From: Plumapathes pennacea
Lineage: Eukaryota > Cnidaria > Anthozoa > Antipatharia > Myriopathidae
Reading direction: 5' to 3'
Length of the DNA stretch: 64,000 nucleotides
Assembly (NCBI GenBank): GCA_964036295.1
Contig: OZ038464.1
Coordinates: 11,332,001 to 11,396,000 of the forward strand
Position 1 is the first letter of the stretch. Each line of letters opens with the position of its first letter. Of this stretch, positions 42,901 to 48,140 are shown one piece after another. The notes beneath the pieces are model-generated. The model was not told where the DNA came from, searched no databases, and saw nothing but the letters and a program-made list of their open reading frames with translations. The position numbers and the translations under genes are program-made.

Positions 42901-45330
42901 GTGTTTAAATCATTCACTCTGTGTTTTGTTGAAGCACGTTCTCACTGATTATTTGTTAAGTGTTTCAATCATTCACTCAGTGGTTTGTTGACTCACGTTC
43001 TCACTGATTATTTGTTAAGTGTTTGAATCATTCATTCAGTGGTTTGTTGACACACGATCTTAGTGATCATTTGTTAAGTGTTTGAATTATTCATTCAGTG
43101 GCTTGTTGAAGCACGTTCTTAGTGATTATTTGTTAAGTGTTTGAATCATTTACTCATGGCTTTGATGACGCACGTTCTTATTGATTAATTGTTAAGTGCT
43201 TGAATGATTCGCTCATGGCTTTGATGACGTACGTTCTTAATGATTATTTGTTAAGTGTTTGAATCATTCACTCAGTGGTTTGTTTACGCGCGTTCGTAGT
43301 GATCATTTGTTAAGTGTTTGTTTCATTCACTCAGTCGTTTGTTTACGCGCGTTCTTAGTGATCATTTGTTAAGTGTTTGAATCATTCACTCAGTGGTTTG
43401 TTGACGCACGTTCTCACTGAGTATTTGTTAAGTGTTTGAATCATTCATTCAGTGGTTTGTTGACGTACGTTCTTAATGATTATTTGTTAAGTGTTTGAAT
43501 CATTCTTTCAGTGGTTTGTTGACGCACGTTCTCACTGATTATTTGTTAAGTGTTTGAATCATTCACTCAGTAGTTTGTTGACGCGCGTTCTTAGTGGTTA
43601 TTTGTTAAGTGTTTGAATCATTCACTCATGGTCTTGATGACACGCGTTCTTAATGATCATTTGTTAATAGTTTGAGTCAGTCACTTTTAATAGTGGTTTG
43701 TTGACGTGCGATCTTGGTGATCATTTGTATAGTGTTCGAATGATTCATTCAATGAATGATACTGAATCAAAGGAACTCTGAATAAATGATCACCAGTTTA
43801 CTCAGTGGTTTGTTGACGAGCGTTTTTAGTGATTATTTGTTAAGTGTTTGAATCATTCATTCATGGCTTTGATGGCGCGCGTTCTTAATGATCTTTTGTT
43901 AATAGTTTGAGTCATTCACTTTTAATAGTGTTTTGTTGGCGTGCGATCTTAGTGATCATTTGTATAGTGTTCGAATGATTCACTCAAAGAATGATACTGA
44001 ATCAAACCAACTCTGAATAAATGATCACTAATTTACTCGGTGGTTTGTTGACGAGCGCTGACGAATACATTAAAGAGAACTTGGCTTCTAATAGCAGGCA
44101 TGCTCAAAAGAAAGCTTTTTTAATATAGAGATTTCCACTACATCATTCATATGTTTTCTTCTTAAAAGGCTGAGAGAATCTGTATTTCAGCTTGGGAGTG
44201 AAAGGGTTAAAAAATAAATGCCTCTTGTTGTTGCAAATGATTGTTATTCTTTACTTTTTTATAGAAAAGAAGCGGAGGCGGCGGTTGCAGCTGCTGAGAA
44301 ACAAAAGGTGCGCTGCACATTTTCTGAAGAAATGATCATTTTACTGCAGTAGAGATAGAGTGGTGCAGAACCAACTAATAGGACACAGAACTATTCTAAA
44401 ACTGTCACAAAAAGTATATTTCCATTTTAATGTTTCTTGTGTCCGTTCTCAGGTGGAAGCCGCAAGAAGTGTTGCAGCACAGAATGTGCCATCCAACTTC
44501 AAAGACCTCGTACAGAAAACGGTGAGCCAGCTTGCATTCTAAAAGCCACGGTGCAAGCCTGAAAGTTGTTACTGGCACTTCCAATGTTCTCGTTTTGATG
44601 TAGAATTTTATCAGTTTAAGGTTTTAGCCGTTTTTGCTACACTGTTTAGCAAGATGTGCACTTTGTTGTTCCTTTGCTATTCAACTTTATTCTTTGGCTT
44701 TCAAACCGTGTTAGCCCTTACTTCTTCCCATATAGGTGTTTTTTGTGTTGGTTGTTCGTTTTCTATTTCCCAGTTTATCCGAGGAGACGAGCATGTATTC
44801 GTTTGACATCATTTGTTCGGCCTGTTTCAACTGCTCGGGCTCCTCCAGCAAAGTTTACAGTGTAAAATCTTAAGAACAGGAGGAGATTTGTCCTAAACAT
44901 AATACAATACCCCCAAACCTGAATGTTACCAAACTTGTATGAACCAATCAAAAAGCGCCGCAAACGCAAAACCAAAGCAACCACTATCGATAGCTATAGA
45001 CCGACCATATGCCGACCATATTACCGAGCACATACCGACTATATACCGGCCACATAATCACATGCCGACCAGGTTACCGACCACATATCGACTACATACC
45101 GACCTTGTAATCACATGCCGACCACGTTACCGACCACATACCGACTTTGTTCTCAGGCTGAAGACAACAATGTCCTTTTCATGCCGATACCAAACCGACG
45201 TCACGAAGGCAAGACGTTGTACTCTGTAGGAAAGGCGACCATCTACATAGACCGTGGCGTGGCTTTTGTTCAGTCGCAAGGCAGCTGGAAACCAGTCTCA
45301 CTGCAGAACCTCATGATTCTGGCGAAATGA
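18819..45330 (+). CDS. TFIP11: TFIP11, C-terminal part, 16 exons
   Basis: Sixteen exons with AG acceptors and GT (once GC) donors join in phase into 499 codons and a TGA. The product aligns with metazoan tuftelin-interacting protein 11 from about human residue 340 to its end: a coiled-coil start ([16 protein letters not shown]), the GCFC domain ([53 protein letters not shown]), and the C-terminal stretch ending [14 protein letters not shown]11 is a nuclear protein whose G-patch recruits the helicase DHX15 to release intron lariats and take spliceosomes apart. The N-terminal and G-patch exons of this copy must lie left of the window, beyond the satellite. No visible exon is broken, so this copy is probably functional. 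Intron 13 is 18.5 kb of satellite and transposon. Confidence 0.95.
19010..19385. repeat. Dispersed G/C-run repeat with internal short repeats
   Basis: After a CCCCTTCCTCCCGGGGAGG stretch come several degenerate, roughly 35-bp blocks of the form tatgaaaggggtaccttttt-gaggctgga. Related blocks of the form taccctgtttaagac occur at 29,585-30,190 and 56,430-56,815. It is an intronic repeat; the open frame across it is not taken as a gene. Confidence 0.6.
19712..19814 (+). CDS. TFIP11: TFIP11 visible exon 2
   Basis: Acceptor cttattttcag. It encodes [12 protein letters not shown] through [16 protein letters not shown], matching human ECARIFETLQDKYYEEYR. The exon ends at AGG followed by GCAAGT, a GC donor. 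Confidence 0.92.
19815..19820 (+). other. TFIP11: GC splice donor (GC-AG intron)
   Basis: The exon-intron boundary reads AGG|GCAAGT. Phase fixes it: EEYR must join MYDLSTLA of the next exon, and no GT nearby keeps that join. Apart from the C, the donor fits the strong consensus seen in the minor GC-AG class of U2 introns. Confidence 0.85.
19877..20005. repeat. Degenerate (GAAT)n microsatellite
   Basis: A pure core of gaatgaatgaatgaat near 19,895-19,920 fades into imperfect copies (gagtgaatgtgattgagtg) to about 20,005. It lies in the intron after visible exon 2. Confidence 0.85.
20207..20251 (+). CDS. TFIP11: TFIP11 visible exon 3 (45 bp)
   Basis: Acceptor ggttcacag, donor gtaagt. It encodes the 15 residues [15 protein letters not shown], phase 0 at both ends, matching human MSDRVDLAVAIVYPL. 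Confidence 0.92.
20729..20874 (+). CDS. TFIP11: TFIP11 visible exon 4
   Basis: Acceptor gtgttcacag, donor gtgaga. It encodes [19 protein letters not shown] and then [14 protein letters not shown], matching human [22 protein letters not shown]. The 477-bp intron before it shows nothing recognisable. Confidence 0.93.
20966..21050. mobile_element. Short palindromic MITE-like repeat
   Basis: Arms tcttttacggccgtgcggag and ctccgcgcggccgtaaaaga are near-perfect reverse complements around a 23-bp centre. It lies in the intron between visible exons 4 and 5. No target duplication was fixed. Confidence 0.65.
21080..21140. repeat. Dispersed repeat (gctgaccaacggaagtg family), short copy
   Basis: It contains acgctgaccaacggaagtga followed by cgtcaagaacgtatttt. 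Longer copies lie at 22,845-22,992 and 59,065-59,220, so this is a truncated member of an interspersed family. Confidence 0.6.
21198..21260 (+). CDS. TFIP11: TFIP11 visible exon 5
   Basis: Acceptor tccgcacag, donor gtacgt. It encodes [20 protein letters not shown], one of the most conserved parts of the GCFC domain. Confidence 0.94.
21323..21392. repeat. Short tandem repeat, about 38-bp unit
   Basis: About two copies of a unit running from cccttgaatttaagtgcttg to tcttgactaaag, followed by a partial third. Lies in the intron before visible exon 6. Confidence 0.6.
21512..21629 (+). CDS. TFIP11: TFIP11 visible exon 6
   Basis: Acceptor cttattcag, donor gtgtgt. It encodes [17 protein letters not shown], then [20 protein letters not shown] and LQ, clearly matching human [20 protein letters not shown]. 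Confidence 0.95.
21661..22070. mobile_element. Foldback MITE, interrupted by another MITE
   Basis: The ends are reverse complements: gctaaaaaatggcacgacac to gttagcacggtacc on the left, ggtaccgtgctaacg to cattttttagcac on the right. A second inverted-repeat element (21,719-21,928) lies inside. Together they fill most of the intron between visible exons 6 and 7. Confidence 0.7.
21719..21928. mobile_element. Nested MITE with imperfect inverted ends
   Basis: The left end tagccttactctggttccag and the right end ctgaaaccagattaaggtag are imperfect reverse complements. It sits inside the foldback element at 21,661-22,070 and so is the younger of the two. Its GC-rich interior gives an open frame that is not counted as a gene. 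Confidence 0.6.
22176..22254 (+). CDS. TFIP11: TFIP11 visible exon 7
   Basis: Acceptor tttatctccag, donor gtacaa. It encodes [18 protein letters not shown] and then IHPWLPLI, nearly identical to the vertebrate sequence. Confidence 0.95.
22260..22460. mobile_element. Dispersed MITE-like repeat, copy a
   Basis: Shares atttctccttcagtttctc, gatagtttgctaagatgaa and tcagttctcaccacatcact with the copy near 46,395-46,568, and a gggagaatctgcattttcag stretch with 44,084 and 56,873. Better copies in the window have ends of the form AACCCTTTCACTCC / GGAGTGAAAGGGTT. Confidence 0.6.
22509..22621 (+). CDS. TFIP11: TFIP11 visible exon 8
   Basis: Acceptor ctgtccttcag, donor gtgagt. It encodes [18 protein letters not shown] and then [22 protein letters not shown] domain. 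Confidence 0.95.
22845..22992. repeat. Dispersed repeat (gctgaccaacggaagtg family)
   Basis: It runs from tgcattttctatgtataaca through ggggcttgcacacgaggtga to cgctgaccaacggaagtgac. It is strongly similar to 59,065-59,220 in the intron of the second TFIP11 copy, and partly to 21,080-21,140. The two long copies lie in different introns, so this is independent insertion of one family. Confidence 0.7.
23068..23173 (+). CDS. TFIP11: TFIP11 visible exon 9
   Basis: Acceptor tttccttacag, donor gtaggt. It encodes [19 protein letters not shown] and then [13 protein letters not shown], matching human [13 protein letters not shown]. Confidence 0.95.
23222..23347. mobile_element. MITE with imperfect inverted ends
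   Basis: Left cccgttttaaacgtcgcgcc and caccgaacctagtgca; right cattaggttcggcgcatgtg and gcgatgtttgaaacagg are reverse complements with mismatches. TAA lies at both borders, which fits a Harbinger-type element, but divergence leaves the exact ends uncertain. Confidence 0.55.
23733..23827 (+). CDS. TFIP11: TFIP11 visible exon 10
   Basis: Acceptor ttttcctattag, donor gtaagt. It encodes [20 protein letters not shown] and then [11 protein letters not shown], matching human LLEKHFFPKWLQ. Confidence 0.95.
24021..24224. mobile_element. Dispersed MITE-like repeat, copy b
   Basis: Starts ttaaccctttaaccccgaac and contains aattctcccaaccataaaat, then caagttatcaaatgccaaat. It is related to 24,730-24,936 in the next intron; both share the order of the leading CCC block, attctcccaacc and a trailing gaaaa block. 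Confidence 0.55.
24568..24620 (+). CDS. TFIP11: TFIP11 visible exon 11 (53 bp)
   Basis: Acceptor cctttttttag, donor gtaggt. It encodes [17 protein letters not shown]; the TG at its end completes a Trp codon in the next exon. Matches human VLCSWLSNSPNYEEITKW. Confidence 0.94.
24730..24936. mobile_element. Dispersed MITE-like repeat, copy c
   Basis: Contains gcagattctcccaacctttt and catctgagcaagcttatgaa and ends ggcaatgaaagggttaaaca. It is in the intron between visible exons 11 and 12. Confidence 0.55.
24967..25025 (+). CDS. TFIP11: TFIP11 visible exon 12 (59 bp)
   Basis: Acceptor ctaatttcag, donor gtaagc. It encodes [19 protein letters not shown], matching human YLGWKSMFSDQVLAHPSVK. Confidence 0.94.
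25162..25225. repeat. Two tandem 32-bp units
   Basis: The unit from gccgtttccgggtacc to cggaagtaatcgt is present twice (25,162-25,193 and 25,194-25,225) with a single difference. It lies in the intron before visible exon 13. The rest of that intron shows no gene. Confidence 0.9.
25680..25791 (+). CDS. TFIP11: TFIP11 visible exon 13
   Basis: Acceptor gatatttcag, donor gtacgg. It encodes [20 protein letters not shown] and then [17 protein letters not shown]. The donor opens the 18.5-kb intron that holds the 59-bp satellite. Confidence 0.95.
25905..28077. repeat. 59-bp satellite, left block
   Basis: About 36 tandem monomers of 59 bp (gtttgaatc starts at 26,196 and 26,255). The consensus runs gtttgaatcattcactcagt, ggtttgttgacgcacgttct, tagtgatcatttgttaagt. 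Variation is mostly goat-like alternates at fixed sites: cactcag/cattcag, ttgacg/ttgaag/atgacg, gatcat/gattat. The block begins at gtttcgcgatcttgttgcac, and that same edge recurs at 27,726 inside the array. The array lies wholly in a TFIP11 intron and continues after the foldback transposon. Confidence 0.95.
28078..31587. mobile_element. 3.5-kb foldback transposon in a TTAA of the satellite
   Basis: Ends are GAGGCAGTCTCTGTAAAAAC and its reverse complement, flanked on both sides by TTAA (28,074-28,077 and 31,588-31,591). Long inverted arms (28,078 to about 29,346 and about 30,249 to 31,587) face each other around a 0.9-kb centre that holds a taccctatttcagac-type repeat and a run of 28 G. No transposase frame is visible, so it is non-autonomous. 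A TTAA duplication fits Kolobok or piggyBac families; Kolobok-like is a guess. The arms are similar but not identical, so it is not brand new. Confidence 0.85.
30222..30249 (+). repeat. G28 homopolymer
   Basis: Twenty-eight consecutive G between the centre and right arm of the foldback transposon. A run like this can form G-quadruplexes and is prone to length error in assemblies. Confidence 0.9.
31588..44055. repeat. 59-bp satellite, right block with higher-order structure
   Basis: About 210 monomers of 59 bp. The marker attcactcggtggtttgttg recurs at 33,781, 35,900, 37,314, 38,551, 40,200, 41,614 and 42,558. Spacings are 2119, 1414, 1237, 1649, 1414 and 944 bp, all near multiples of 59, and 1,414 occurs twice. 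Blocks of diverged monomers (gtttgagtcagtcactttta, then tgaatcaaaggaactctgaa) alternate with normal ones. The edge near 43,900-44,055 is more diverged. No exon lies inside. Confidence 0.95.
34244..35418. repeat. Five tandem 235-bp units inside the 59-bp satellite
   Basis: The diverged monomer start gtttgagtcagtcac falls at 34,244, 34,479, 34,714, 34,949 and 35,184, exactly 235 bp apart each time. Each unit is four monomers, two of them diverged. Units alternate between small variants (aatgatgctgaatc, aattatgctgaatc, aatgatactgaatc). This is a local amplification within the larger higher-order pattern. Confidence 0.9.
44084..44211. mobile_element. Dispersed MITE-like repeat, copy d
   Basis: Contains cttggcttctaatagcaggc and ctgagagaatctgtatttca and ends gcttgggagtgaaagggtta, the right end of the CCCTTTCACTCC family. 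It lies between the satellite and visible exon 14. Confidence 0.65.
44265..44307 (+). CDS. TFIP11: TFIP11 visible exon 14 (43 bp)
   Basis: Acceptor ttttttatag, donor gtgcgc. It encodes [14 protein letters not shown], an alanine-rich helix where human TFIP11 has MQERREAENMAQ. Phase matches both neighbours. It is separated from exon 13 by 18,473 bp. Confidence 0.88.
44453..44521 (+). CDS. TFIP11: TFIP11 visible exon 15
   Basis: Acceptor ccgttctcag, donor gtgagc. It encodes [20 protein letters not shown] and then QKT, matching human AASSVPMNFKDLIETK. Confidence 0.93.
44990..45156. repeat. Intronic minisatellite touching the last acceptor
   Basis: Repeats of ccgaccacatanncgac with a larger period of about 53-58 bp: acatgccgaccaggttaccg and acatgccgaccacgttaccg each begin a unit. 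The final unit runs into ccgactttgttctcag, the splice acceptor of the last TFIP11 exon, so the repeat supplies sequence where a polypyrimidine tract and branch point normally sit. Confidence 0.85.
45157..45330 (+). CDS. TFIP11: TFIP11 last exon and stop
   Basis: Acceptor tttgttctcag. It encodes [20 protein letters not shown], then [20 protein letters not shown] and [10 protein letters not shown], then TGA. It matches the human C-terminus ([20 protein letters not shown] to SLQSLIDMAK) at full length. The acceptor lies at the end of an intronic minisatellite. Confidence 0.96.
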   Translation, partial: AEDNNVLFMPIPNRRHEGKTLYSVGKATIYIDRGVAFVQSQGSWKPVSLQNLMILAK

Positions 45331-45900
45331 GGCAAGGTGATATCACGTGACTTGTACAACATCAAATCGGGATCAGTCACGGGACATGTGTGACGTCACA
45401 TCAGTTCCAGTCACGTGACACATGTGACCTCACCAAACAAACTGAAGACCTATTTGCCTCAAACAGGCACCTGCAATGTTTATCGAAGTGACGATAGTAA
45501 GTAAACGTACTCCAAACGGGTGACTCGTCTTGAGAATTACTACCAAGAACCCCTTTATGTCATTGTTGACGAAGATTGCTCGAGTTATTTATACTTTCTA
45601 AAAGGTCGGCTGTTTTGCTCAGGTCTATGAGGATTGATAAAATTGATGCAACTCCTCGATACTCAAAATCGGGAGAACACTGGCCATCACAGGAAACTAG
45701 GACTAAGTTCTTCTTTGTTAGAGTAAGAGTAGTGAATACATGTATTTAACACCAGTTTGATGCATTACGTCAAGGCCTAATCAGAAACAGTAGGAGTTTC
45801 CTCAGTTTTCCACGCAACCTTTGTGCGCCATTAAGAACATACTGATAGTTTACTGCGGTTTGTGACATTTTTTTTCTTACGCGAAGACAACTGAAGGTTG
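45331..45900 (+). other. 3' flank of TFIP11
   Basis: Probably 3' UTR followed by intergenic DNA. No AATAAA or ATTAAA is visible; AATACA near 45,734 is the nearest variant. A short internal duplication (agtcacgggacatgtgtgac and agtcacgtgacacatgtgac) lies at 45,376-45,430. No gene is seen. Confidence 0.5.
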
Positions 45901-45916
45901 ATATTACAGAACTGGT

Positions 45917-46126
45917 CTACTGTTGTCTACTAATATCGCCCGGGTATATCCGGGACATGAATCGTGCGAAAACACTTTTCGGGGGCTCGGGTCCCGTCGG
46001 AGAGGTATCGGGCGCCAGTAGTCTTTCGCCCTCGTCGGCGTCGCTGTCGCTCGAGTACCCGACAGCAGACACGGCTTTGTTCCCGCCATTTACCGCGCAC
46101 GGAGAGCGGATGTTCCACGATTCCAT
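45917..46126 (-). CDS. Possible coding exon or fragment, unrecognised
   Basis: A minus-strand open frame starting MESWNIRSPCAVNGGN and containing SSDSDADEGERLLAPDTSPT, then PKSVFARFMSRIYPG. The EGERLL piece has the form of an acidic dileucine sorting signal as found in cytosolic tails of membrane proteins. I do not recognise the family. The stretch is GC-rich and open in several frames, so it may be chance. It would run towards the TFIP11 3' end, and no further exon was found there. Confidence 0.25.
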   Translation of the reverse strand: MESWNIRSPCAVNGGNKAVSAVGYSSDSDADEGERLLAPDTSPTGPEPPKSVFARFMSRIYPGDISRQQ

Positions 46127-46394
46127 TCTTCCCTTGTCAGTTTGATTGACATCATTGTACGACTGATTCATCTCGCATTCATTTGCCGTTATTTTAGTTG
46201 CGCATGCCCGTCTTCTGGTCGTCTCGCACCCAACGCCCACGTTTCCTGGAGCAGCGGTCTCACCAGCAATGACTACTTGAGTCTCCTCTGTTTGGGGCTG
46301 GGGATGAGTTGTGACTTAATACGTAAAGCTACGTTTCCATTTTTTTTTTTTTTTTTGTAATTGCGGAACTGCAGTCCCAGGAGCGATCAACTTC

Positions 46395-46568
46395 AAAATT
46401 TCTCCTTCAGTTTCTCGCCAGGGCCATGCAGCGCATACAGCAGAGCGACTTTTGATAGCTTGCTTAGATGAAAGCTGATTAAACTATCAGTTCTCACTAC
46501 ATCACTCGTACATGTTCTTCTTAAAAGGTTGAGAGAATCTTCATTTTGAGCTTAAGTGAAAGGGTCAA
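46395..46568. mobile_element. Dispersed MITE-like repeat, copy e
   Basis: Contains atttctccttcagtttctcg, gatagcttgcttagatgaaa and tatcagttctcactacatca and ends gagcttaagtgaaagggtca. Closest to copy a at 22,260-22,460. It follows a T-rich run at 46,340-46,357. Confidence 0.65.
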
Positions 46569-46645
46569 GAAACTCTTGAACATAGCGATTCTCCCAACCA
46601 AGAGAATTAGACTACAATCAGTTTTCATTCGAGTAGGCTATCTAA

Positions 46646-46810
46646 AGGTGGTGTTACACTGGTCGATTTGCAACGACGATTTGCAGCGATACGATGTTGC
46701 GCTAAAAATCGGGCGCGTTGCAGTTTTTGAAACCGATTCAAAAAATTGCAACATGGTTGCGTGAATTTAGAGCAAATCGGCGTTGCAAATCGACCAGTGT
46801 AACACCACCT
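46646..46810. mobile_element. Harbinger-type MITE 1 (165 bp)
   Basis: Inverted ends AGGTGGTGTTACACTGGTCG and its exact reverse complement, extending to about 32 bp (through gatttgcaacg). Both sides are flanked by TAA (46,643-46,645 and 46,811-46,813), the TWA target duplication of PIF/Harbinger elements. No coding capacity. Confidence 0.88.
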
Positions 46811-46813
46811 TAA

Positions 46814-46978
46814 AGCCCTGCCCAAACGGTCTCGCAAAGCGACACAAGTTTTCGACTTGTGTTTCGTTTGCCATCGACTTGGATTGACTCAAGTCGAGTA
46901 GCACGTGTTTTTACTGTTTGCCTACTCATCGCAAGTCTGCTGACTTGCGTCAACTTGTGAGTCCGTTTGGCCAGGGCT
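46814..46978. mobile_element. Harbinger-type MITE 2 (165 bp)
   Basis: Inverted ends AGCCCTGCCCAAACGG on the left and CCGTTTGGCCAGGGCT on the right, flanked by TAA (46,811-46,813 and 46,979-46,981). The interior has direct and inverted runs of cttgcg and caagtc words. It begins immediately after the TAA that closes MITE 1. A diverged relative appears at about 47,020-47,190. Confidence 0.85.
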
Positions 46979-46981
46979 TAA

Positions 46982-47750
46982 TGTAGCCTGCGCAACAGGC
47001 CCTTGTATGGCTTAATGCTAAGATCGCCAAACAGTACGGGAAAGTTGCACTTGCGTATTGTTTGGGCAGCCACTTGGATTGAATTGAGTTGACTTTGGTC
47101 GAGCTAAGAAATTACATGCCAGTCAACGCAGGTTTCGCCACCCAACTCAAGTTGAGCTTGCGAGTCCGTTTGGCCCACCCATTGCCAATCCGTACGCATT
47201 CGGTTCTGGTTTCGCAAGTTTGACTTGATTTGGGGAGGGATTTGGGTCGACTGGCGAATACGTTTTTCCATAGGTTTGGCTAGGGCTTGAATGCTTCTAA
47301 TTCCATTGATCGCAAAGATTTTTTTAAGACGATGTCTTAGTGGTTCTCTTTTGCTCATACTGACCTGGCCTTTTTCTGATTGACTGTACCGTACTTAAAG
47401 TATCCCAGCAACACCAGCGCCCCGAATCCAGCAAGCTCCCGTAAATATAAAATATACCCTCCTATCATTTTGCTTGTCACATCGCTGTTACTACTGTCAA
47501 AACCTGGTGAATCCGTTATTTTTTTCCGTTCAGTTATTTTTGACGCGTCACGAGCGTTTTCACCGCCAACTTATTGACCCCAGTGCGTCAGCGTTCATTG
47601 ATCATTACAGCGTGCGCGCGCGCATTTCATTCCCATACCTCCCCAATCTTGCTGCATGCTAGAGACTGGCGAAAGGATATGACGCCATTCGACGCCGCCA
47701 TCCGCGCGGGCCGCAGTGTAAACACCGGCCAATTTAAATTGCCACTCTGT
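46982..47750. other. Intergenic, diverged MITE 2 relative, no gene seen
   Basis: About 47,020-47,190 repeats words of MITE 2 (gttgcacttgcgtattgttt, gcttgcgagtccgtttggcc) but without clean ends. The rest to 47,750 shows nothing I can identify. Confidence 0.4.
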
Positions 47751-47755
47751 CAAAA

Positions 47756-48122
47756 ATGGTTTCTAAAAAATGTAAAGTTTGCGGTTGCCGGTCCTCTTCT
47801 CGTTGGTTTAATGTTTCGAGTTTCCTTGGAAGAGCAAGGATATTTATGCGCTTCGTGTCGTCGAGCCCTTGGTCGATGGAAAGAGGCCGGCAAGAAAAGC
47901 CGTCATATGGTCGAGTCAAAGGGTAAAGCAGGCATAAAGAAGTGCAACCTGGCAAAAAGAATTCGGCAAGACTGGCTGACCAGCCAAAAAGTAACCAGTC
48001 CAGAAGAACCGTGGCCTTTCTGGCGTCTTCCGGCTGACGTTGTAAATAGTGGAGCGGATATGTGCAGAATTTGGGCCGAATTGTTCACTTTCACACATGA
48101 GCCGCGGTCAGCGGTTGCTTAG
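47756..48122 (+). pseudogene. Broken cysteine-rich coding fragment next to a Helitron end
   Basis: From ATG at 47,756 one frame reads MVSKKCKVCGCRSSSRWFNV. Near 47,820 the coding signal moves to the frame that reads LEEQGYLCASCRRALGRW, then KEAGKKSRHMVESK. Each part has one CxxC pair, so the two would make a four-cysteine zinc-binding module if they belonged together. I do not recognise the family. The second frame ends FTHEPRSAVA with a stop lying inside the Helitron terminal sequence. It could be a host exon, an exon beside an insertion, or a fragment carried by a Helitron. A frameshift or a hidden intron are both possible. Confidence 0.35.
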
Positions 48123-48140
48123 CGTATTATTATATAGAGA
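48095..48140 (-). mobile_element. Isolated Helitron 5' terminus
   Basis: On the minus strand it reads TCTCTATATAATAATACGCT, then aagcaaccgctgaccgcggc, the 5' end shared by all units to the right, followed by a vestige of the TG run. No matching CTAG hairpin end is found further left, so the rest of this unit is missing or replaced by the sequence at 47,756-48,090. Confidence 0.75.

Noticed and set aside
25905-44055. CRISPR-like array
   Set aside because: Monomers are contiguous with no unique spacers, and the setting is a eukaryotic intron.
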